Shown here: positions 60,201 through 64,000 of the stretch, in pieces
Numbering within the stretch: position 1 is the first letter of the stretch
Layout: each line of letters opens with the position of its first letter
Origin: Ischnura elegans
Lineage: Eukaryota > Arthropoda > Insecta > Odonata > Coenagrionidae
DNA length: 64,000 bases
Direction of reading: 5' to 3'
NCBI RefSeq assembly: GCF_921293095.1
Contig: NC_060253.1
Span: 95,869,073-95,933,072 of the forward strand
Translations under genes and position numbers: made by a program
Notes under the pieces: generated by a model
What the model was told of the DNA's origin: nothing
Database searches by the model: none
Seen by the model: only the letters and a program-made list of their open reading frames with translations

Positions 60201-62605
60201 ATTAGCTGTAGACAACATAATAACCATCTATAACTGATAACTTCAGGCTTGACTTTGTGAAACCTCTCCACATTGGAAATAAAGGAATAAAACTTTGTAA
60301 GAGTGTAACTATGTTATGAAACCCGGGTCGTGCCCATATTAATATGTTAGTGAACCTTACAAAGTTTTATTCCTTCATTTCCAAAAATAACCACCTCCAA
60401 CTCAATTTTACTGAGCAGAGACCAAAATTTCAACACTGCACGATGTTCTTGAGTATCAGCCATTTCAAAAATCGAAAAGGTCAAAAAACTCTTTGAATGT
60501 AAACTGTCACAGTGGCTCGCTACAACCATCTAAATCCTAGCCATTTCGGATACTGACTTATATATGATGAAATAATATCCATCTAGTGGAAGAAGCCCAA
60601 AATATAAGAGCGACATGCACAACGATATTCGTCCGGTTATTTTAGGGCCCCCCCTCGTAGTCATTATTAAGTACCTTGATAATGACTATATACTTGTCTA
60701 AACCGTGGGTCGGAACAATAAAATTTTTTGTAGAACATCACTAAATGATTTATGTTGCACATTAGATATGTGGTTCCAAGGGCGTACCTAGGATCATAAC
60801 TGGGGAGGGGGGGGGGAAGCCATGGGATTTATGAGTTAATTTCCTTGAAAAAATAATTTTATGTATTTTAGTTACATATCTTATACTAATATATATCATT
60901 TTTTGCAGGTTTAAAGAAAATTTGTTGAATACTTTCGTTTCAATTCAGTACTGATTTTGCTTAAAGACTATTGCAATTTTTGCTTCTGGGGGGGTGGGGG
61001 GGCAGCTGCCCCCCTCTGCCCCTTGCTGGGCACGCCAATGTGTGGTTCCACCAAGTGAAGCCTAAGCACCTGAAATACAGATACTGTCCTAATCTTTGAC
61101 CCCCTTCCTCACCAGACAGGTATCCTTTAGAATTTGGTTGGTCACATGGTGTGAATGGTCAGGGTTCCCACTCAACCGTGAAAACCTTAAAACCATGAAT
61201 AAGCCGTGAATTTTGTCTACCTTGAAAAAACCTGGAAATAGCCGTGGATTTCATCACAAAACCTTAAAAAATCTCTCAAACTTATAGAAAAAGAACTACA
61301 ATTGACAGAAGAAAAGAAAAAAAGATATTTCAATCATGTTTCAAGGCCAAGCCACATACAGACACTGTCCACACATTTATCTCCACACGTATATTCGAAG
61401 TGCAATTATTGGTCCTTGTGCCATGATGACACATCTATCTTGAGCCTGTGATTGGAAGACCGGCAAACAAAGTGTTCATTAACCCTGGGGAAAAATTAGA
61501 CACTTCTTTACTTCCCTAGCTCACTGCTCCCTCCATTTTGCCACTCACAACCTTAAGCTTCACCTAAATTTTGATATCGATAAGTGACGTCAAGAGAAAT
61601 AGCACTTTCATTGCTACGTTTGAATTCACGGCGCCTGTCGCGGTTGATACATTTTTAGTTAACGTGCAGGCGGTGATTGTTACGTCATCAATATTTCTGC
61701 CTAAAATAGCTTATCAACATACCGTGAATTTGACGATATTTAGACCGTGAAAACCTGGAAAAAACCGTGAATTTTATAATTTAGTTTGAGTGGGAAGCCT
61801 GATGGTTAGTCATTGCTATTCCTTGTTTGCATTTTAGATTACTTACAACTGGAACTATAGAGGAAAAAATCTATCAGAGGCAAATAAATAAAACCGGTTT
61901 AAGTGGAGCTGTGGTGGATCCCAAAAATCCTAGTGGCATCAAGCTTTCTTTGGCAGAGCTAAAGGTGAGTAAATTAAACTTTTATCCAATTCCTGGATAA
62001 TATTTCCCTGAGTCCTTATCTCATTTGGCTCACAAAATTGGTTTTAATGCTGTGACATGGGGAATAAATTTAGTCCATCTTAAATGTACCCTTCATTTGA
62101 TCTCCTCAAAGAAAACTTCCTCTGCAAATTTCCCTTGAAACCACTTTTATAGGTTGGAATTTTTGATGATATTTTTCATCTTTGACCAGCTGGTTGTATC
62201 TCTTTAAAGTACAGCCAGTAGCCTACTCTGTTCTATTTCCACAGACTCTGCTTTTTATTTTTCTTATTTTATTTTAAAGCTAGATTCTTACTCTTCCATA
62301 TGTTATTCCATCTCCAGGATTTATTCACATTTCATGAGGACACCCTTTCTTTGACGCATGGTTTATTGGATTGCAAATGCCTAAATGCAGATTCCAATGT
62401 CAAGGAAAATTTAGGTCCAGCATCTGTTGATAATGAGCTAGATGATGATGATGAGAGAGAATGTCAGTTGGGCCTGGCAGCAAAAACATCTCAGACAGCT
62501 TCTCTTCCTATCAGTCAACTAAACAATTGGAAGCATTTATCACCCCCATTTGAGGTTTCTGAACTTGAGGTTTGTCATCGAAACAGTTTTCTCTTCAATA
62601 TGTAA
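30240..62605 (+). CDS. RAD54B: RAD54B, SNF2-family DNA translocase of homologous recombination
   Basis: The product uses ATP to translocate on dsDNA and acts with RAD51/DMC1 in nuclear recombination. Exons: 30240-30333, 30405-30654, 30726-30825, 31107-31202, 40342-40539, 47152-47381, 47465-47612, 47694-47858, 51012-51135, 54107-54312, 55036-55188, 56067-56222, 56948-57074, 58743-58902, 61838-61964, 62318-62605. All phases agree, giving about 873 aa (human 910). The start is chosen because MRKSLAPS resembles the human N-terminus. [10 protein letters not shown] and GGKEIE mark the RAD54B-specific N-terminal region. Walker A GLGKT (311-315), DEGH (413-416), SGTPIQND (441-448), RAGGVGLNL and ARIWRDGQ are intact. 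The family C-terminal blocks THGLLDCKC and QLNNWKH are present. Exon 1 could end at 30330 instead. Intron 6 uses a GC donor. The last 12 residues may be intron read-through. Confidence 0.95.
31580..31850 (+). repeat. tRNA-derived SINE
   Basis: The B box GGGTTCAAATCCTGG lies at about 31627-31641, preceded by GGTGTTCGCTTCCC as in the copy at 56345-56650. The body continues with CTGCTCAATCC, GGGACATTAACC and TTGGTGCCTTTCAATCG, all diverged from the 56-kb copy. It sits in RAD54B intron 4. Confidence 0.75.
31851..32820. other. RAD54B intron 4, upstream of the transposon
   Basis: I see no conserved coding segment or further named repeat. The RAD54B reading frame leaves off at 31202 and resumes at 40342. 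Confidence 0.5.
33102..35877 (+). CDS. THAP-domain DDE transposase (DDE_Tnp_4 type)
   Basis: Predicted to recognise the element ends through an N-terminal THAP zinc finger and to cut and join DNA with an RNase-H-fold DDE catalytic domain. Exons 33102-33296, 33451-33795 and 34789-35877 (TAA) join at codon boundaries with GT-AG introns, giving 542 aa with no stop or frameshift. THAP, residues 8-92: C11-x4-C16, W41, C60-x2-H63, then GVIPHIF as the AVPTIF-type box. Residues 180-260 are an acidic, Ser-rich linker. A helix-turn-helix-like segment ([16 protein letters not shown]) precedes the catalytic core. Catalytic residues are read as D375 (IIDCFE), D450 (MADRGF) and E498 (HVERVI). It converges on the nuclease gene 1.4 kb downstream. 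It is a transposon gene, not a host THAP gene, as its place between TIRs shows. Confidence 0.9.
35878..37298. other. Spacer between the two convergent transposon genes
   Basis: It should contain both 3' UTRs. On the minus strand, 37159-37190 reads [10 protein letters not shown] then stop. This could be an alternative last exon of the nuclease gene, joined from a GTAATG donor just after the codons IFP (about 37322) to an acceptor before AGC TAT. I see no other gene. Confidence 0.45.
37299..38975 (-). CDS. YqaJ/lambda-exonuclease-type nuclease with SWIM-like zinc motif
   Basis: A PD-(D/E)XK nuclease of the YqaJ family encoded by the transposon, perhaps processing DNA ends during transposition; that role is inference. 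Exons (minus) 38975-38848, 38641-38445, 38290-37299 (TGA) give 438 aa with consistent phases. The first ATG of the open frame opens [10 protein letters not shown] Cys/His motif C-x2-C-x6-C-x-H (CEDC ... GGCKH, about 100-113, split by intron 2) is SWIM-like. The nuclease domain is at about 250-430: [12 protein letters not shown], acidic E301 (GRNLE), D335 (GASPDG), E344 and K346 (EFKCP), then HFAQMQLQM with the helix Gln. All the expected metal-binding residues are present. It converges on the transposase gene. A different C-terminus by an extra splice to 37190-37159 is possible. Confidence 0.85.
39306..40341. other. RAD54B intron 4, downstream of the transposon
   Basis: I see no gene or named repeat. 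The acceptor TCATATTGCAG at 40341 opens RAD54B exon 5. Confidence 0.55.
40631..41292. mobile_element. TAGGGTGG-ended MITE, second copy (662 bp)
   Basis: It has the same termini as 13697-14253 (TAGGGTGGTTTCC...GGAAACTACCCTA) and the same orientation, with about 100 bp more internal sequence. It carries TGACGTCA at 41102-41109, in the same position as in the first copy. It lies in RAD54B intron 5, 91 bp after exon 5. Confidence 0.75.
41458..41676. mobile_element. TIR MITE, AGGCCGCTATACAC type
   Basis: The left end AGGCCGCTATACACAGTGAA and the right end (revcomp AGGCTGCTATATATGGTGAA) are inverted, and both continue with GATCATGCGAATGA. The ends are distantly like the MITE at 11840-12077. There is no coding sequence. 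It lies in RAD54B intron 5. Confidence 0.6.
42088..42156 (+). CDS. RAD54B: Candidate alternative last exon of RAD54B
   Basis: Exon 5 ends in phase 0 (..PAEHQ) at 40539. In the intron that follows, a strong acceptor (TTCTTTACTTACAG) at 42087 opens a 23-codon phase-0 segment ending TGA. It encodes [22 protein letters not shown] and then stop. AATAAA follows at 42201-42206 and I see no donor after the stop. Spliced to exon 5 it would give a 268-aa isoform with the RAD54B N-terminal region and no ATPase. The acceptor is NAGNAG (ACAGCAG), so one Gln is optional. It could instead be a chance reading frame, or act as a poison exon. Confidence 0.45.
   Translation, partial: QTSLATDPTGDDDALIDEFLSI
42210..43400. 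other. RAD54B intron 5, no gene seen
   Basis: Short frames such as 42709-42951 show no conserved motif. I see nothing else in this stretch. Confidence 0.5.
43403..44841 (+). mobile_element. pogo-like non-autonomous transposon, copy 1 (1.44 kb)
   Basis: The termini are CCGTATAAGCTCGTGTAAG on the left and, inverted, CCGTATAAGCTTGTGTAAG on the right, with TA duplications at 43401-43402 and 44842-44843. Subterminal GTGTAAGAGGCGCAC motifs repeat at both ends. The frames inside have no transposase. A second copy lies inverted at 49142-50907. This copy lacks about 350 bp of the second one but has a doubled hairpin at 44613-44692. It lies in RAD54B intron 5. Confidence 0.8.
44613..44692. repeat. Doubled palindrome inside pogo-like copy 1
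   Basis: Two adjacent near-perfect palindromes share the arm TTTCCTCTTTCAAT. One runs from 44613 to 44650 and the other from about 44658 to 44692. The other copy of the element has only one such palindrome (about 49290-49330), so one palindrome was probably duplicated here. Confidence 0.7.
45560..45640 (+). mobile_element. Single end of a pogo-like element
   Basis: TA followed by CCGTATTTACTCGTGTAAG and then CCGCACCC resembles the ends of the pogo-like element at 43403-44841. No matching right end is visible, so this is a solo end or a truncated copy. Confidence 0.4.
46174..46938. mobile_element. hAT-like transposon remnant
   Basis: The left end AAGGTGTCTACTAACCTGG and the right end (revcomp CAGGGTGTCCACAGAGTATG) are inverted. 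Flanks TATAATTA and TATAATGT agree at six of eight positions, as expected of an old 8-bp duplication. Motifs CTGGAAAAA and GGAATGTT recur towards both ends. No transposase is visible. Confidence 0.5.
48615..48910 (-). repeat. tRNA-derived SINE
   Basis: On the minus strand, the head GGTGTGGTGGCGAGTGTTGAC is followed by a B-box-like GGTTCAAATC at about 48849 and the same body as the 56-kb copy. ATATGATA occurs on both sides (about 48612 and 48906), a possible target duplication. It lies in RAD54B intron 8. Confidence 0.75.
49142..50907 (-). mobile_element. pogo-like non-autonomous transposon, copy 2 (1.77 kb), inverted
   Basis: This copy lies in the opposite orientation to 43403-44841 and has the same ends (CCGTATAAGCGTGTGTAAG; right end revcomp CTGTATAAACGCGTGTAAG). 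TA flanks it at 49140-49141 and 50908-50909. It is longer than copy 1 because of about 350 bp around 50225-50600. It carries no transposase frame and sits in RAD54B intron 8, 104 bp upstream of exon 9. Confidence 0.8.
51649..51880. mobile_element. hAT-like MITE (CAWGGGCKTAYCC ends)
   Basis: The ends CAAGGGCTTACC and CATGGGCGTATCC (revcomp of the right) are inverted. Flanking octamers ATTTGAGA and ATATGAGG share six of eight positions. It is a sister of 60777-61040, with shared inner CTGCCCC/GGGGGCAGCTG motifs. Confidence 0.6.
52125..52400. repeat. MITE-like segment
   Basis: A G-rich left part (GGATTTTTTCTGGGGGGGC) and a C-rich right part (GTGCACCCCCTTAATTTCGCC) resemble the layout of the hAT-like MITEs nearby. 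I could not fix the TIRs or a duplication. Confidence 0.3.
52697..53975. mobile_element. Composite of hAT-like ends around a nested MITE
   Basis: CTCTAGTAAGGATGAATCGG (52698) and GGAACCGACCCGTCTCTAGT (about 53953) are inverted, and both are followed inward by GGTACCGG/AGTACCGG motifs. This end type is common among arthropod hAT-like repeats. Inside, a 165-bp MITE at 53577-53738 is entered separately. No transposase frame is seen. Confidence 0.4.
53577..53738. mobile_element. Small MITE with CTTTCAGACGAAA ends
   Basis: AGACTACTTTCAGACGAAAC on the left is mirrored by GAGTCCGCTTTCAGACGAAA (revcomp of the right). A third copy of the motif, CTCGTCTGAAAGTCC, lies inside at about 53661. The element is about 160 bp and non-coding. 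Confidence 0.55.
55189..56066. other. RAD54B intron 11
   Basis: A local duplication is visible: GTAYACTGTATTRTGTGACTTACTTTCTA with TGTGATTRAGCCT occurs at about 55619 and again at about 55831. Otherwise I see nothing. Confidence 0.5.
56345..56650 (+). repeat. tRNA-derived SINE, best-preserved copy
   Basis: The head GGTGTGGTGACTAGAGTGTTGGC has box A, and GGTTCAAATCCCG (about 56400) is a near-consensus box B, so Pol III transcription of the family is likely. The body carries CGATCCCTGCTTGAA, GGGACGTTTACCCGTGGTCC, CTTGGTGCCTTTC and ATGACCTCAGCTGTCGG. Diverged copies are at 31580 (+), 48615 (-) and 16040 (-). Open frames across it are spurious. Confidence 0.85.
57240..57620. repeat. Inverted-repeat-bounded C-rich segment
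   Basis: CTACCACGGCAA (about 57243) and TTGCCGTGGTAG (about 57606) form a perfect 12-bp inverted pair enclosing C/A-rich sequence. The frame at 57214-57471 is low-complexity and shows no recognisable domain. It may be a MITE in RAD54B intron 13. Confidence 0.4.
57620..57715 (-). repeat. tRNA-like SINE head
   Basis: On the minus strand, GGATAGCATAGTGTTCTGCG resembles a tRNA box A region and GTTCCTGGCTCCATTCC a diverged box B. It looks like a decayed SINE head between two other repeats. Confidence 0.3.
57720..58124. mobile_element. TIR MITE with AAGCCTG ends (405 bp)
   Basis: The left end AAGCCTGGATCACATGATCA and the right end (revcomp AAGCCTGAATCATTTGATCA) are inverted. Similarity continues through a T-run and into AGCTCTTACGA/GCTCTTATGA. 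The frames inside are incidental. It lies in RAD54B intron 13. Confidence 0.65.
58461..58548. mobile_element. 88-bp palindromic MITE with TA duplication
   Basis: CTGTATATGTCTGAATATAG on the left and CTGTATTTCTCTGAATATAG (revcomp of the right) form an almost complete hairpin with C-run/G-run inner arms. TA flanks both sides (58459-58460 and 58549-58550). The CYGTAT ends and TA target match the pogo-like element above. The open frames on both strands are artefacts of the palindrome. Confidence 0.75.
59616..60500 (-). pseudogene. mariner transposase relic
   Basis: The C-terminal part is still open on the minus strand at 59616-59891. It has the mariner-type signature [19 protein letters not shown] (the normal PYSPDL Asp is replaced by Tyr) and ends with [12 protein letters not shown], like the family terminus. 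A candidate N-terminus, [13 protein letters not shown], is at about 60462-60424. The central part is broken by stops and an internal inverted repeat. The catalytic set is incomplete, so it is inactive. Confidence 0.75.
60274..60385. repeat. Inverted repeat inside the mariner relic
   Basis: GGAATAAAACTTTGTAAG at about 60284-60301 is matched by its complement CTTACAAAGTTTTATTCC at about 60356-60373, and the similarity extends outward through AAATGAAGG/AAATAAAGG. The stem is about 27 bp and the loop about 55 bp. It is not part of a normal mariner. Confidence 0.6.
60777..61040. mobile_element. hAT-type MITE with a perfect 8-bp TSD
   Basis: The ends CAAGGGCGTACC and CATTGGCGTGCC (revcomp of the right) are inverted. 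The octamer TGTGGTTC flanks both sides (60769-60776 and 61041-61048). It is a sister of 51649-51880 and lies in RAD54B intron 14. Confidence 0.75.
61160..61801 (+). mobile_element. CAGGGTTCCC-ended DNA transposon (642 bp)
   Basis: CAGGGTTCCCACTCAACCG on the left and CAGGCTTCCCACTCAAAC (revcomp of the right) are the ends. Motifs CCGTGAA and AAACCTGGAAA recur several times in the subterminal regions. It is the better copy of the pair with 19330-19919, which is inverted relative to it. There is no coding capacity. It lies in RAD54B intron 14, ending 36 bp before exon 15. Confidence 0.7.
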
Positions 62606-62685
62606 AATAAATATGTACCAATTTTTTTGTTTAATCACTTGACCCTTAAAAAGTATAAGTTCATTGAAATATGATGTGTTATTTG
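62606..62685 (+). terminator. Possible RAD54B 3' end
   Basis: AATAAA follows directly on the TAA at 62603-62605 and could be the poly(A) signal of the form that ends in exon 16. Alternatively GAG|GTTTGT at 62569-62570 is used as a donor and a further exon lies beyond the window. I find no matching exon in the remaining 1.4 kb. Confidence 0.35.
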
Positions 62686-62687
62686 TA

Positions 62688-62850
62688 GAGATGTGCGAAT
62701 AGTATCCGCGAATACTCGAATACCTCGAATATTAGAAAGTATTCGATATTCGAGGTTTCGAATAGTTATGCGAAAAGTACCGCCTCGAATACCTCGAATA
62801 CTTTGAATTTCGCGTCATACACTGTCGCACGCACGTCGTTGGTAGTTGAC
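62688..62850 (+). mobile_element. End of a hAT-like repeat (TAGAGATGTGCGAATAG)
   Basis: The segment starts TAGAGATGTGCGAATAG and continues with many CGAATA/TATTCG half-sites (CCTCGAATAC, ATTCGATATTCGAGG). This end type is common in arthropod hAT-like repeats. The other end is not seen in the window. Confidence 0.5.
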
Positions 62851-63014
62851 TCGGAAAAATGAAGAGAACTCTAGTCGTTTAGTGCTCGCTGCGCCGTTTT
62901 ACGCAAGTTGACGAATTACATCAAATTCGTGGATTTTAGCGGAGAAAAGAGTTCGACGAGGGGAACCGAAAATGGTCGGGTTGGAAAAATCCGAAAATCC
63001 CCGATTCCCCCCAC

Positions 63015-63595
63015 CAGGAGAACCTCAGCGCCGTGGGATAGCAACCTTAGGGCATTTCCCACGATCCGCTATCCCCCTCCATCCAGCACTTGCCTCACCC
63101 ACTCTGACGCTTTCCTCTTCTCCGAAATCAAACAAAAGGCCCCAGATCGCGCAGGGATCGCATTACGAAGACCCCTGCTTCGAAAAAAATATCGAGTTAC
63201 GAGAACAATAAAAACGTGTTTCACGCCCTCCCCACTTTTCTCACCCACTGACCTTTTTCTGGCTACCTGCTTCGAAGTTCCCCATTTCTGGAGGTCAACA
63301 GCTGTGTGAGTAACGTGGGATACTTACATTAGCGCATTTCCCAAGATCTGGTATCCCTCTCCATTCAGCACTAGCCCCACCTCTGAGGCTTTCCTCTTCT
63401 TCGAAATAAAAAAAAGGTCACAGCTCGCGCAGGGATCATATTACGAAGACCTTGGCTTCGAAAAAATACCAAGTTACACGAGAACAATAGAAACGTCTTT
63501 CGGGCCCTCCCTTTTCTCCCCCACTGACCTTTTTTTTCCTACCAGCTTCGAAGTTCCCCATTTCTGTGGAGGTCAACCGCTGCATGAGTCATCTA
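63015..63595 (+). repeat. Two tandem diverged units of about 290 bp
   Basis: Unit 1 spans about 63030-63310 and unit 2 about 63330-63595. Both share GCATTTCCCAMGATC, TATCCC, a TTTCCTCTTC block, CGCAGGGATC, TTACGAAGACC, GAGAACAATARAAACGT, CACTGACCTTTTT and GAAGTTCCCCATTTCTG. Weaker copies of the same series occur inside both pogo-like elements (about 44170-44400 inverted, 49540-49790). The frames at 62908-63309 run across the repeat and are not genes. Confidence 0.7.
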
Positions 63596-64000
63596 TTAGC
63601 ACAAAAGGTGTCTAAGAATGACTTTCGTCAATTGATGTTACACCTTTATTGAATTGAAATATTAGTAATGTGCGCGTAATTTCAAAAAGAATAAGACCAA
63701 ACACGAAGTATTTCTGAGTTTATTTAAGCATTTTACGCAAAGAAATAAATGTCAAAATACGACGGAGACTTAGCATTCTGGCGAAACTCGATATGAGCAG
63801 CAGAGCTTCTCGGGAGTTGATGCCGTATTTTTTTCCGAAAACATATATCAAGTTACAATTTATGAGTGGTGCTATAAATCTTTATTGTTACAGTCCCAGA
63901 CAAAGGGATATTTTCTCAGAATATTTGGTTTCTCCCTGATAGCAATGCCAATTCATCTTCTTATCTCGTGAGAACTCCCAAAGATGGACTAATAATAATA
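63596..64000. other. Window end, no gene seen
   Basis: AT-rich sequence with no open frame or repeat I can name. The RAD54B C-terminal block expected if a 17th exon existed is not visible here. Confidence 0.4.

Larger units (their letters stand above)
59545..60657 (-). mobile_element. mariner-type transposon, decayed (1.1 kb)
   Basis: The ends AGAGGGGGGACCC and CGAGGGGGGGCCC (revcomp of the right) are followed in both arms by AA-A-TAACCGGAC-type sequence. TA flanks each side (59543-59544 and 60658-60659). A transposase remnant is entered separately. It lies in RAD54B intron 14. Confidence 0.75.

Noticed and set aside
62908-63309. Plus-strand frame of 133 codons
   Set aside because: It runs through the tandem repeat unit that recurs without an open frame at 63330-63595 and in the pogo-like elements.
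1-64000. CRISPR array, bacterial operons or phage
   Set aside because: No regular direct repeats with spacers and no prokaryotic gene organisation; the genes are spliced and eukaryotic.

Overview
The window is animal nuclear DNA, most likely from an arthropod; I cannot name the species. It is AT-rich, its genes are cut by many GT-AG introns, and a large share of it consists of DNA transposons, MITEs and tRNA-derived SINE copies. Two conserved host genes can be rebuilt exon by exon with every splice phase consistent. On the minus strand (18164-28877) is a 10-exon DDX19/Dbp5-type DEAD-box mRNA-export helicase of 468 aa. Head to head with it on the plus strand (30240-62605) is a 16-exon RAD54B-type SNF2 recombination ATPase of about 873 aa. 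Their start codons lie 1.36 kb apart.

Layout. 1-18 kb holds no gene I can recognise: SINE-like tRNA heads, two GC-rich patches, a three-copy tandem repeat of about 150 bp, hAT MITEs with verified 8-bp target duplications, a TAGGGTGG-ended MITE and a piggyBac-like TTAA MITE. 18.2-28.9 kb is DDX19; its 7.4-kb intron 8 is largely transposons (a Tigger/jerky relic, a 2.5-kb long-TIR element, MITEs). 28.9-30.2 kb is the shared intergenic region. 30.2-62.6 kb is RAD54B. Its intron 4 contains a structurally complete 6.5-kb transposon (32821-39305) with perfect 13-bp TIRs and an AT target duplication. This transposon carries an intact spliced THAP-DDE transposase (542 aa) and, convergent to it, an intact YqaJ/lambda-exonuclease-type nuclease with a SWIM-like zinc motif (438 aa). 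That gene pair and the 2-bp duplication fit the ISL2EU (IS4EU) group. Other RAD54B introns hold two inverted copies of a pogo-like element flanking exons 6-8, a mariner relic, hAT MITEs, SINEs and palindromic MITEs. 62.7-63.6 kb is a repeat with two tandem units.

How it fits together. The host genes act in mRNA export (DDX19) and homologous recombination (RAD54B); the shared promoter region is the only link I can see between them. The most notable items are the ISL2EU-type element with its dedicated nuclease; a candidate alternative last exon of RAD54B (42088-42156) that would give an ATPase-less 268-aa isoform; the inverted repeats around the in-frame exon block that encodes the RAD54B Walker A and DEGH motifs; and the 2.5-kb element lying 20 bp from a DDX19 splice donor.
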